Made by a program: the position numbers and the translations under genes
Assembly: GCA_034932485.1 (NCBI GenBank)
Contig: JAYFOQ010000010.1
Location: 1 to 64,000 of the forward strand
DNA from: Gordonibacter sp034932485
GTDB taxonomy: Bacteria > Actinomycetota > Coriobacteriia > Coriobacteriales > Eggerthellaceae
Length of the DNA: 64,000 nucleotides
Direction: 5' to 3'
Part shown: piece after piece, positions 27,131 to 36,700 of the stretch
Numbering within the stretch: the stretch's first letter is position 1
How the letters are laid out: each line of letters opens with the position of its first letter
Notes under the pieces: model-generated
Told to the model about the DNA's origin: nothing
Database searches by the model: none
The model's input: only the letters and a program-made list of their open reading frames with translations

Positions 27131-28060
27131 ATGGCTGTTGATCTTTCCCCTATCGACGAGGGACTGCTCGCCGAAATTGCCAATATACATGGCATGCCCA
27201 AAGGTGCCTTCAATATCCGCAAGGATGGACAACTGGTCGAGCGACATTCGTCAGCGAATATCGAGATTGCTACCAAGACCGACAATCCCGGCATCGACAT
27301 CACCATTAAGGCGGGAACAAAAGGCGAAACCGTTTACATTCCCGTAATTGTTACTCAAGCAGGCTTAAAGGATGTTGTATACAACACCTTTTACATTGAA
27401 GATGACTGCGACGTAACCATTATCGCCGGCTGTGGCATTCACAACGAAAGTCACCAAGCATCAGAGCACGACGGCATCCATACGTTCCACTGTGGCAAGA
27501 ACAGCCGGGTGAAGTACGTAGAAAAGCACTACGGCGAAGGTTCGGGTACCGGCGAGCGCATCCTCAACCCCGTAACGAACGTAATTATGGCAGAGAACTC
27601 CTTTTGTGAAATGGAATTAACGCAGCTGCGTGGTGTGTCGTCAACAGTACGTGACACGAACGCAGAACTCGGTGCTGGCGCAAAGTTGGTATTAACCGAG
27701 AAGCTACTCACCCACGACGACCAAGTGGCCACGTCAAACATGAAAGTAGAGCTGCTCGGCGATGACTCCAGCGTGCAGGTTATCTCACGCTCGGTAGCAC
27801 AGGATAACTCCAAGCAGGTATTCAATCCTTTGGTTATTGGCAGGGCGGCGTGTCGTGGACATGTACAGTGCGATGCCATTATTATGGGACATGCAAAGGT
27901 TACTGCCATCCCAGGCATCGAAGCTGCCAGCGAAGACGCATTGCTGGTGCACGAAGCCGCCATTGGCAAAATTGCTGGCGACCAGATAATCAAACTGATG
28001 ACACTAGGCCTAGCCGAAGAAGAGGCCGAAAAAGAGATCTTGGAAGACTTCCTAAGCTAA
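27131..28060 (+). CDS. sufB: SufB-like Fe-S cluster scaffold protein
   Basis: A 309-residue protein, much shorter than classical SufB (about 470-490 residues), keeping the beta-helix core and C-terminal helices. The conserved region RAACRGHVQCDAIIMG carries the Cys proposed as a cluster or sulfur ligand, and VHEAAIGKI matches the HEA(T/A)xxK(I/L) motif of SufB rather than the SufD form. It probably works as a homodimer with the SufC-like ATPase. AAAGGAGG lies 7 bases before the ATG. Source of sulfur is unknown from this window. Confidence 0.9.
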   Translation: MAVDLSPIDEGLLAEIANIHGMPKGAFNIRKDGQLVERHSSANIEIATKTDNPGIDITIKAGTKGETVYIPVIVTQAGLKDVVYNTFYIEDDCDVTIIAGCGIHNESHQASEHDGIHTFHCGKNSRVKYVEKHYGEGSGTGERILNPVTNVIMAENSFCEMELTQLRGVSSTVRDTNAELGAGAKLVLTEKLLTHDDQVATSNMKVELLGDDSSVQVISRSVAQDNSKQVFNPLVIGRAACRGHVQCDAIIMGHAKVTAIPGIEAASEDALLVHEAAIGKIAGDQIIKLMTLGLAEEEAEKEILEDFLS

Positions 28061-28078
28061 AAGTTCTGCGACTGAATA

Positions 28079-28172
28079 AGCAGAGAACCCCGCCTCGACT
28101 CTGAACTGCCTCCCATCTCTTGGACACGAGAAATGGGAGGCAGTTCATTCGCTCGAAGCGGGGTGCTCTGCT
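28079..28172. repeat. 94-bp nested inverted repeat (cruciform) between convergent genes
   Basis: Outer arms AGCAGAG-ACCCCGC-TCGA (28079-28098) pair with TCGA-GCGGGGT-CTCTGCT (28153-28172). Inner arms GAACTGCCTCCCAT (28103-28116) pair perfectly with ATGGGAGGCAGTTC (28133-28146). No T-run follows on either strand. It may terminate both convergent transcripts, or be a palindromic mobile repeat. Confidence 0.8.
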
Positions 28173-28212
28173 CGTAAAGCCAAACTGGGCTATCGGCACC
28201 TGCTAACTTAGC

Positions 28213-29082
28213 TTATGCTGCGTTAGTTTTAGCACTGGTCTTAGTGGCCTTTGCGCCGTCCGTCAAAGGAACATTAGCTATATCGACGGGGGCGCCCAGC
28301 CACTTTGTCTCAATAACAGAAACAATCCCGCTGCTGGTAAGCGAAGCAACCGAGTCAGAAATGATCTGCTTGAGTTGAGTATTTGTATCAGAAACACCAA
28401 TGCAGTAGCCGCCGGGCTGTTGCATAAGCGCTACAATTTTGGCATCAATGCCACCGCCATAGGCCACGTAGGTGCCAATGATTGCATCAGCTGCCACATA
28501 CTGCGCAGCCCCTGAAGTCAGATCCGCGAAAGCTGTCTTCAAGTCGTTCTCGGATACGAGAGCATCGTCTCCAAACTCGTTGGTAACTTGCCAACTGCTC
28601 GTAGAAGATATCTGAGCGGCAATTTTAGGATTTGAGGATTTTGTTGGAACCGTTGTGTTTGAAGAAGTGGAGAACAGAGCTACTCCTGTAGAGATATAAG
28701 GCTCCGACTTCCAAAACTTAACCTCTTCATCGGTTTGCTTTGTGCCCATTACGATATCAACTTTTTGCTCTTTGAGGGCGCTTTCTGGATCGGTTCCCAC
28801 GTCGACAATTTCCAGCTTCAAACCAAGACTATCCGCTAGAGCTGCAGCAACATCAACATCAATACCCACAATTTTTGATGACGAGGATGGCATTCCGGCA
28901 AGAGGCGCCGAAGCCGAATTTACACCAACACGCAAGGTGCCTTCTTTGCCAATAGTTGGAGTAGTTACCGTCGGGGACTTCTCGGGAGGGGTGTAACTTT
29001 GTTGCGTCGAGCAGCCTGACAGTACCATCGCCAAGCAAGCAGCCGCTATACAGCAGCATGCGAGCGCCTTAAAACGCTTCAT
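28213..29082 (-). CDS. Amino-acid-type substrate-binding lipoprotein (family 3)
   Basis: A 289-residue lipoprotein: a signal peptide with an Ala/Cys-rich core ends in the lipobox VLSGC. The family-3 solute-binding fold follows (GTLRVGVNSASAPLAGM, IVGIDVDVAAALADSLGL, KVDIVMGTKQTDEEV). Such proteins bind polar amino acids for ABC uptake or serve as sensor domains. There is no permease or ATPase gene nearby, so it is an orphan that must share a transporter encoded elsewhere. The ATG at 29082 has GGAGG 10 bases upstream. The frame is open for another 450 bases upstream, but that stretch reads as noncoding. Confidence 0.88.
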   Translation of the reverse strand: MKRFKALACCCIAAACLAMVLSGCSTQQSYTPPEKSPTVTTPTIGKEGTLRVGVNSASAPLAGMPSSSSKIVGIDVDVAAALADSLGLKLEIVDVGTDPESALKEQKVDIVMGTKQTDEEVKFWKSEPYISTGVALFSTSSNTTVPTKSSNPKIAAQISSTSSWQVTNEFGDDALVSENDLKTAFADLTSGAAQYVAADAIIGTYVAYGGGIDAKIVALMQQPGGYCIGVSDTNTQLKQIISDSVASLTSSGIVSVIETKWLGAPVDIANVPLTDGAKATKTSAKTNAA

Positions 29083-29636
29083 ATCCGATATGCCTCCATC
29101 TTGCCGTATTCTCCGTAGTGCTTCTTCCGACCGACCTAGTCTTTGCCCCCACACTCGCGCACTGGGACCGAGCTTGCGCCTGGTTGCCTCTCGCCCGTGC
29201 GACGGTATGCCGCATTCAGTATACGGGCGGTACGACTTACTTCTAGGATACGCCATGATCGTCGCGCGACTCACGCCGCGTGGCTTACGTGGATCCTTTT
29301 GACCGCATCTGCCATGGACTTGGGATACGAATTTCGCCCCCGCAACTACAGACTCGGAAGAAGCACGTCCCAGTGTAACAGATAGAGAAAACCGCCGAAA
29401 GCGCCGGTCGCAAATCGGCATGATTGCCTCACTACCTATCGATGGATGCCCAAAGAACTCAGCGTCACGCCTATCACCTAAAACTGACGGGGTTTTGATG
29501 GAGCCTTGCCAAATAAATGTACAGTTATTGCCCACCCAAGCCCGTTGCTTTCGTGGGGTACTAGCCTCATTTAGATATCCTCACCAACGGCTTTCGTACG
29601 GTGAATGGGTTAAATTGCGGCGTTATCCTCAACAGC
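29083..29636. other. Structure-rich noncoding stretch between the binding lipoprotein and comF
   Basis: About 550 bases without a convincing gene, high in G+C between 29100 and 29420. Several local stems are visible: the nested hairpin GCCGA-(AA)-GCG-CCGGT-CGC-(AAA)-TCGGC at 29393-29419; GCGC-ACTGGGACCGAGCTT-GCGC near 29157; and CGGTAT with ATACGG around 29203-29226. The frame on both strands is long but protein-unlike. The position next to a comF gene recalls the raiA-motif noncoding RNA of Bacillota and Actinomycetota, which typically lies beside comFC. Class and strand are not established. Confidence 0.45.
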
Positions 29637-30371
29637 ATGTCAACCGCAACCGACATCATTCACTCTTACGCTATCGGCGCCGCCGAAGCTTTTGCCGAAA
29701 CACTCTGGCCCACACGCTGTGCCGTATGTGATACTCCTGGCGACGTGCTGTGTTCCCGTTGTCTACGCACTCTTCCCTACGTGGACTGGTGGCGTACGTG
29801 TCCTCACTGCGGGGCTCCCTTTGGGCACACACAGTGCACCGAGTGTAATCCTGTCTCGCTTGCCCGTATAGAACGCACCACGCTACCCTACAACGGCGGT
29901 GCCAGCGCTGTCTTATTCGATGAGCAAACATCTCGCATCGTTGGCACCTATAAAGACCAGGGAGAACGGCGACTATCAGATTGCATGGCTCTCCTTATGG
30001 CGCGCACGTGCCCTCCCCATTGGAACCCAAGCGCATTGTCCTTCGTGCCCGCCTCGACAGCGGCAAAAAGACGAAGGGGGTTCGACCACACTGAGCTACT
30101 TGCACGCAAGACAGCCGAATTACTGGGCTTACCAATTGCAAGCGTATTTGCGCGACCACACACTCGCGACCAGCGCTCGCTTACACGCCAAGCGCGTTGG
30201 AATAACACTAAAGATCGTTTCGAGATACTGCCAGGGGCCACCGTACCCTCACATCTACTGCTTTTAGATGACGTATACACCACTGGTGCCACCTTGTTCG
30301 ACGCCACCGACACCCTTCGTCGCGCGGGCGCAGAACACGTGTGGTTTCTTACCTTTGCGCGCGTTTGGTAG
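29637..30371 (+). CDS. comF: ComF family phosphoribosyltransferase-like protein
   Basis: A protein of about 244 residues. The N-terminal part has Cys pairs typical of the ComF zinc finger (CAVC, CSRC, CPHC, CTEC). The C-terminal part has a type I PRTase fold with FVPASTAAKRRRGFDHTELLA and the PRPP loop LLLLDDVYTTGAT. ComF proteins are needed for DNA uptake in naturally competent species but occur widely. The start is uncertain (ATG 29637 or the in-frame ATG 29601); neither has a clear ribosome site. Confidence 0.88.
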   Translation: MSTATDIIHSYAIGAAEAFAETLWPTRCAVCDTPGDVLCSRCLRTLPYVDWWRTCPHCGAPFGHTQCTECNPVSLARIERTTLPYNGGASAVLFDEQTSRIVGTYKDQGERRLSDCMALLMARTCPPHWNPSALSFVPASTAAKRRRGFDHTELLARKTAELLGLPIASVFARPHTRDQRSLTRQARWNNTKDRFEILPGATVPSHLLLLDDVYTTGATLFDATDTLRRAGAEHVWFLTFARVW

Positions 30372-30440
30372 GACCGCCCAGCCTACAGCCGTAGAGCCTT
30401 GAACAAAAGCGCTCTCCCGAATACCTCGTTTTGGCACAAA

Positions 30441-30466
30441 GATGGCGAGCACCTAGGCTCGCCATC
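30441..30466. terminator. Bidirectional terminator between comF and the glycosyltransferase
   Basis: A perfect 10-bp stem GATGGCGAGC/GCTCGCCATC with a 6-base loop is followed on the minus strand by TTTGTG. It lies between two convergent genes. Confidence 0.75.
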
Positions 30467-30492
30467 TCGTAACTTACGCTGTTCTTTTGACG

Positions 30493-31812
30493 TTACAAGG
30501 TGCGCTCACGATTAGCCGCGGCATCCGAAAACTCGGCAACATCCACCGAAATGCTGTGCTGAATGGGCTTCCACTTGCACTTCTTTACCAGCGCCACAAG
30601 GGCGATAGGAATATAGGTAAGCATAAAGAACGGGAAGGTAAACATGTAGCGCACCTTTTTACCCGTGGTAGAGCGAATTGAATCCCACTCAACAAACGTT
30701 GTTAACACGCCAAACATAAACATGAATACCAAGTAGTTGAACAAGCAAAAGAAGATAGAAGAAACCGAGGAGGCTATCATAACCCCTGTGGACATAACCC
30801 CTGCAGCGCCCAATGCAATGATAATACCATTGAACAGCACCGATACGATAGTTAGCAGCATACCAGGAGCAATGGTCATAAGCATGTCGTAACAGGCAAA
30901 CCGCGAGCCTTTGGGATTCGTAAAGATGCCCTTAGCAAGACGTCCACCGTAACGACCGAACACCTGATAGAATCCCTTGGCCCAGCGGAAACGCTGGTTC
31001 CACGAGTCACGAAACGTCGTAGGTTGCTCATCATAGAGAATAGCCGTGGGCGTGTAACTAATGCGTATGCCTTCGAGAATACTGTTCGTAGAGAACTCAA
31101 TATCTTCAGTAAGTAAGTGCCACTTCCAACCACCTGCACGTTCAATGATGTCGGAAGCAATAAAAAATCCTGTACCCGATACCACGCAACTCGTATTCAG
31201 CGTTAAGCGCGCCTGAGAAAGGAACTTCGCTTCGCGCAAGAACCACACAGCATAACCAGCGGAAATCCAGTTCGAATCGTAATTTTTAGAGTTACGATAG
31301 CTCGTAGAGGCCTTTGCGCCATTATCAAACGTAGCATTCATCTCACGGAAATAGTTTACATCCAGCACATTGTCGGCATCGAACACGAAGTATGCCTCAT
31401 AGCCGCGATCGGCATACTGTTCACGAATTACCTGAAAGCCGTAGTCCAGCGCGTAACCTTTGCCTACCTCGTTGGTGTTCGAGCGCGGAAAGACAATGGC
31501 GCCCGCTTCACGAGCCACGTCAGCCGTATTATCCGTACAGTTGTCCGCGATAACGAACACATCGATAAGTTCAGCGGGATAGTTCTGCACCTTGATAGAG
31601 TGAATAAGATCACCTATGACGGCACTCTCGTTACGAGCCGATATCACGGCGGCGAAGCGGTGGTTCTTCTTCGCAACGCGCTCCTTCGGCTTACGGGTAA
31701 GCACCACGAACACGTAATAAAGCTGATACGTGTAACAGATGGCGAACGTGATAAACACGCAAAAGTTAAAAATATCAACGAACGAAATCTGCGAGAAGAA
31801 TTGGTCTAGCAC
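30493..31812 (-). CDS. Membrane-bound family 2 glycosyltransferase
   Basis: A 439-residue protein: one N-terminal membrane segment (about 10-35), a GT-A catalytic domain, and three or four C-terminal membrane segments (about 300-420). The metal-binding motif FDADN, the TEDIE catalytic motif and QRFRW, the QxxRW acceptor motif of processive enzymes, are all present. This layout fits enzymes that extend polysaccharide chains and push them across the membrane. The product is unknown and no other polysaccharide genes are adjacent. It is convergent with comF and divergent from ahcY. Confidence 0.88.
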   Translation of the reverse strand: MLDQFFSQISFVDIFNFCVFITFAICYTYQLYYVFVVLTRKPKERVAKKNHRFAAVISARNESAVIGDLIHSIKVQNYPAELIDVFVIADNCTDNTADVAREAGAIVFPRSNTNEVGKGYALDYGFQVIREQYADRGYEAYFVFDADNVLDVNYFREMNATFDNGAKASTSYRNSKNYDSNWISAGYAVWFLREAKFLSQARLTLNTSCVVSGTGFFIASDIIERAGGWKWHLLTEDIEFSTNSILEGIRISYTPTAILYDEQPTTFRDSWNQRFRWAKGFYQVFGRYGGRLAKGIFTNPKGSRFACYDMLMTIAPGMLLTIVSVLFNGIIIALGAAGVMSTGVMIASSVSSIFFCLFNYLVFMFMFGVLTTFVEWDSIRSTTGKKVRYMFTFPFFMLTYIPIALVALVKKCKWKPIQHSISVDVAEFSDAAANRERTL

Positions 31813-32280
31813 TTCTATTGCTCCTTATTTGGGCTGCGCCCTCAATGCACGCCAGCCTTCCCTGCCCTTTTCACATACGTACAGCTAAGGAACGCCTTAC
31901 ATCCCTTAGCCGATTAATGCGAATTTTAAGCTTGTACGATTATAGCCACTTCCCCGCCGTTCGTCCCAATACAACAGCTCGTCGTTGCCGTTTCTTCCGA
32001 ATTTCACCCCGTAAATGCCCCGGAACCACAAAGGTTCTGCATATGAAATTCACAAACAACCTCGCATTTATAAGGGTATTAACCTGTATGAGAGCTATCG
32101 AAGATCAACCAAGGAGCCTTCAAAATATGTTTAAAACCGCGGTCATCCTAGAAGGTTTTAACCCTCGTGCAGTTCGTCCGTTTTATGAAAGGAAGCCCTA
32201 AGAGCAGCGATCGTGCCAAAGGCTGTGATACGCTTGCACCATTGACGGAACACACCATCGCTATTTTATACGGAGGCACT
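31813..32280. other. Divergent promoter region between the glycosyltransferase and ahcY
   Basis: No gene is seen in 468 bases. A hairpin CTAAGG/CCTTAG lies near 31885-31910. I looked for the conserved segments of S-adenosylhomocysteine and SAM riboswitches in front of ahcY and did not see them. The ahcY ribosome site GGAGG is at about 32272. Confidence 0.4.
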
Positions 32281-33546
32281 ATGCCCGAGAACTATGACAT
32301 CAAAGACATCGATCTGGCTGACGCAGGCTTAGCCCGTATCTTGTGGGCCGACCGCGACATGCCGGTGCTGGCATCCATTCGTGAACGATTCGCACAAGAG
32401 CGTCCCCTTGAGGGCATTCGCATTGGCGCTTGCATGCACGTAACCACCGAAACCGCAAACCTCATGCGCGCGCTGGTAGCATCGGGCGCGCAGGTTACCC
32501 TCTGCGCCTCAAACCCGCTATCCACCCAAGACGATACAGCTGCTTCACTTGTGCGCGACTTCGGCATTGATGTGCACGCCATCGCTGGCGAGGATATGGA
32601 CACCTACGCCCGTCACATCGAATCCGTCATTGCTACCAACCCGCAAATAATCATGGATGACGGAGCCGATCTTGACACCGCACTGCATACGACACACCGA
32701 AACCAGCTTACTCACGTTATAGGCGGCACCGAGGAAACCACCACCGGTGTCGTGCGACTCGCTTCCATGGCTGCCGAAGGCACTCTGGCCTACCCTGTGT
32801 TTAATATCAACGATGCCAACACCAAGCATTGCTTTGACAATCACTACGGTACTGGCCAGTCTACGCTTGACGGCATCGTGCGCGCTACAAACCGTTTGCT
32901 TTGTGGCCGCACTATTGTTATCTCGGGTTACGGCTACTGCGGCAGCGGCCTCGCCTTGCGCGCCAAGGGCATGGGCATGAACGTAATCGTATGTGAAGTG
33001 GACCCCTTGAAGGCGCTTGAAGCCCACATGGAGGGCCACCGCGTGATGAAGGCCGAAGAGGCCGCCCGTTTCGCCGACGTATGGGTTACGGTCACAGGAA
33101 ACTGCAAGGTAGTGGATGCACCGGCGTTCGAAAACATGAAGGATGGTGCCATTGTCTGCAACTCTGGCCACTTCGATTCCGAAATTAATATCGAATGGTT
33201 GCGCGAGCATGCCGTAAAGGTTGAAGAAATTAAACCACTTGTTGAAGAATATACATTAGCAGATGGTCGCACCATTATTGTGCTCGCCCAGGGACGTTTG
33301 GTGAACCTATCATGCGCCGAGGGGCACCCGGCAAGCGTGATGGACATGAGCTTTGCCAACCAAGCACTTGCTGCTGAGTACTTGTACCAGCATGCAAGCG
33401 AGTTAGAAAACAAGGTGTACGACATTCCGTCAGCCATCGATGACGGAGTGGCACGCGTAAAGTTGGAGACGCTGGGCATTACCATCGACACCTTAACCGA
33501 CGAGCAAATCAAGTACATGAACTCGTGGGATTTTGCCACTGCTTGA
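32281..33546 (+). CDS. ahcY: Adenosylhomocysteinase
   Basis: A 421-residue enzyme that splits S-adenosylhomocysteine into adenosine and homocysteine. Conserved family blocks are present: GACMHVTTETANLMRAL, FNINDANTKHCFDNHYGTGQS with the Lys/Asp pair of the active site, and the NAD-binding GYGYCGSGLALRAKGMG. The length is that of the shorter form without the plant/animal insert. The frame is open further upstream, but the ATG at 32281 has a strong GGAGG 6 bases away and matches the family start. A strong terminator follows. Confidence 0.96.
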   Translation: MPENYDIKDIDLADAGLARILWADRDMPVLASIRERFAQERPLEGIRIGACMHVTTETANLMRALVASGAQVTLCASNPLSTQDDTAASLVRDFGIDVHAIAGEDMDTYARHIESVIATNPQIIMDDGADLDTALHTTHRNQLTHVIGGTEETTTGVVRLASMAAEGTLAYPVFNINDANTKHCFDNHYGTGQSTLDGIVRATNRLLCGRTIVISGYGYCGSGLALRAKGMGMNVIVCEVDPLKALEAHMEGHRVMKAEEAARFADVWVTVTGNCKVVDAPAFENMKDGAIVCNSGHFDSEINIEWLREHAVKVEEIKPLVEEYTLADGRTIIVLAQGRLVNLSCAEGHPASVMDMSFANQALAAEYLYQHASELENKVYDIPSAIDDGVARVKLETLGITIDTLTDEQIKYMNSWDFATA

Positions 33547-33606
33547 AACTGACGCAAGGGACTGGGCTGATTAACGGCCCAAAGTAATTCCAACTTCCCT
33601 ATCCAT

Positions 33607-33647
33607 AAAAACTCCCCTGTTCGCCACGGCCAACAGGGGAGTTTTTT
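33607..33647 (+). terminator. Terminator of ahcY
   Basis: A 14-bp stem AAAACTCCCCTGTT/AACAGGGGAGTTTT with a 10-base loop is followed by further Ts. The A-rich left arm gives a T-run on the minus strand too, so it can also act for the convergent surface-protein gene. Confidence 0.92.
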
Positions 33648-33723
33648 ACTCATACATCGCCGTGATTTATGCTTTTGGAGTACCCACGTTACCTACAAAT
33701 CGCCCCACACTTAAAAACTTTTG

Positions 33724-36700
33724 CTACGAGCGACAACGCCGCAGCGCCAAAAACACCAATCCCACCGAAAAAGCGGCAGCACACCCAAGGCCAATCCCGC
33801 ACCAAAGAAAATGGTCTCCCGTCGCAATAAGAGTATTTTTTGCAACGGGGGCAGACGGCGAGACGCTACCAGGGTCGCTCGGATCAGCCGGAGCAGAAGC
33901 AACCTCAAGCGTAAACGTTTTCGTGAAATAACCCAAGGCGTTCTCTACCTTAATACCAACCTCAAAAGTGCCGCTTGCCGAAGGGGTTCCCGAGATTACA
34001 CCACCTTCACTCAGAACAAGGCCTGAGGGCAGCGCGCCCGACAAAACACTCCAAACAAGGGTGTCGGAATTATTTGCTGCAAGCGCCGCCGAAGGAGATA
34101 CTCCCTCTTCGCTCGCTACCCCAGAAAGAGCATCCGCACTCAACACATCCACCCCTGCGTTCATTGTTGACAGCGTCGTTTCGTACGCCACTCCCGCGGT
34201 TGAGCTGGGAAGAGTCGTTGTGGCTATTGCTGGTACGCCTAAAGGCAGGACGCTTCCCTCTAAAGTAGCCGCCGCATCGATACGCACTAGCCCGGTACCT
34301 TGAGGAATAGGTGGAAAATAATCAGGATCGGGATAGAGTGGATGATCGGTGGCGACGCACAATGCACAAGCGTCGACTGTCTGCGAGCGATTCGCTACCG
34401 TACCTCCACGTACGTCGAGAACATAGGCACCTTCAGCATCTTTTGGCCAAACAAGTATGGTTGCGGCAACAGGATGCTCATTAGTCACGGTGCCGGTGCT
34501 TACAATATTTGTGGGGATGCTCGCGCTCGCCTGCGAAATAGACACACACCCCTTACCAAGTGCAAGAATAGCGAAGGGACCCTCTGAAGTTATTGATCCA
34601 CCCGAAACGGACACCGGGGCGCCCTTCGATTTAATTGCAGATAAGCCCGCAGCCTCTATACTGCCCGCAGTCATCAAAAATGCCGAGGATGCTCCAAGAG
34701 AAAACGCACAGTTACTACCTGCATCAATCACGCTCCCTCCCTCTATGACAAAGGTTGCCGCTACGTTGTTTCCATCAAAACCGCTACCCATCAAAGGACG
34801 GTCGCTATTACTGTTCGACACTCCCTTAATCACCCCACCCTGCAAGGTAAAGGATCCTTTGTTCGTTACCACCCATCCCGAACTCGACATCATTCCACTC
34901 TTCATGATTACAGAAGATCCCTCTCCTACGGAAAGAGCATATCCATAGGGAGAAACAACCTCGATTGTACCGCTCTCAAGGGTTGCTCGAGCAACGCTCA
35001 CCCCGCCCACCGCAAGTGCCGCAGAGGATGAGCGGCTCACTATCTTGCCCGTAGCCGCCATCGACGAGTCCCTTATCACAAGGTGCGCTCCATTATCTAC
35101 CGCGACAAGCGAAGCATAGCCCCCACATTCGAGTGCCTTTCCGTTCAGATCAAACGTTATCGTCTTTTCCCCCACACCCAACCCGCTCACTTGCAAGGTC
35201 TTCCCGCTATACACAACATCACGGAGCAGAGTTATCGTCTCACCATCCTCAACCGTCGCAAAGGCGTCCTGCAGCGTAGGGTAGCGAATATCCCCAATTG
35301 CGACGTACGCTTCTTCAATGGTTAACGCCAACCGTCGACTTTCCGCACGGCCACCATCGACCGCAGCAAGATAGTACGTACCCAAAGCAAGGTTTCCACC
35401 CGAGTCGCTCAGCGTAATAACATCCCCGACAAGCGATGCTGTCACGCTCGGGTGCGTCGTTGTCGTAGCAGCATCGTCGTACACACGCCAATCGGTAGCG
35501 GCATCGAAGGTGTCGGCGTTGGAAAGAACGAATGAGCCTTCGCCATCCGAAATCTTACCAACGGTGGCGTTATTCGTTTCGGGCGTTAAGGTCAAATTGA
35601 GAATAGAGCCCTTTACGTTTAAACTGTCTGACTCCATCACCGTACTTCGCGAGTCATTAAGTACGGCAATACCACCCTTAGTATTCTCGATGGTCGCTCC
35701 ATCAATGGTTAACGGGAATCCTGAAGAATCAATCGAGTATGCATATACCGCACCCGGCAACACACTGTTGCTAGAATCATATTGATCGATGTTGCTAGAG
35801 ACTAAGGATAGACTGCCTGAAAGAACGGCATTCCCCACACCAACAAGCAACAAGGCCGGACTCTGATTAGCAACAATACTTCCACCCGATAGCAGAGCTG
35901 TATTCTGCCCCGCAATACTAAGATAAACGGGGGCCACCGACACGTCCACAGTAGAAACGATACTGCCCCCGGTCATAGAGAACCCTCCGTTATGAGATTC
36001 GCCGCAGTAATACCATATGGCGTTATAGGGTCCCTCTTGAAGAATGGTCGCGCCCTCTTCAATAGATAGCACTCCGGCTTGCATGTAAATAGCATCCCCT
36101 GCACCCCTAAGCGTACAGGCACCTATGGTCACATCACCACCATTTGTCGAGGTAATGCTCATATAATCGCTCGCAATCGTACCGCCTTCAATGACAATTG
36201 CGCCCCGTGCGGCATTCTTTATTGCAGCATTTTTTGTACTCCCCGTACTAATAAGACCCCCTGAGCCAGAATCAGTAACGACAAACGAAGAAGAAACTAA
36301 ATTGCCATCATAATCGGACGACCCTATCACAATGGCAGATTCTGCCCAATTGCCGTTACGCACGTAAGAAAGCGTGTGCCCGTTCAAGTCGAGTGTTAAA
36401 GTTGCATCAGCTACTGCAAAAATAAGTCCTGTTTCACCGAGATCGATATTGGTCATCATTTTAATAACCGTGCCGTCGACCGCACGCGCGAAAGCGGTAC
36501 GCAATTCGTCGGCGGTCGACACTTCCACCGCCGCGACAGGTGCAAGCGCTAGCGCAGAAGCATCGCTTCGCCCCTCTGCCAGAGCCAGCGCGAACGTATT
36601 GCTGCTTGTTTGGCTGGCAGCCAAAACTCCTGAAGAGTCGTCGGTTTGCTGCTTGTTAACAAGAAGATTGTCAACGGGCGAACCAGCAACCACAGATTGG

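Noticed and set aside
29083..29535. The open frame of the family-3 binding lipoprotein runs 150 codons further upstream
   Set aside because: The signal peptide and ribosome site clearly begin at 29082. The extension is Arg/Gly-rich and unlike protein, and lies in the structured noncoding stretch.
29083..29636. RNase P RNA, tmRNA, lysine riboswitch or T-box in the comF-side gap
   Set aside because: Their universally conserved core sequences are missing on both strands.
31813..32280. Possible S-adenosylhomocysteine riboswitch in front of ahcY
   Set aside because: None of the conserved segments of the SAH or SAM riboswitch classes could be found by eye.
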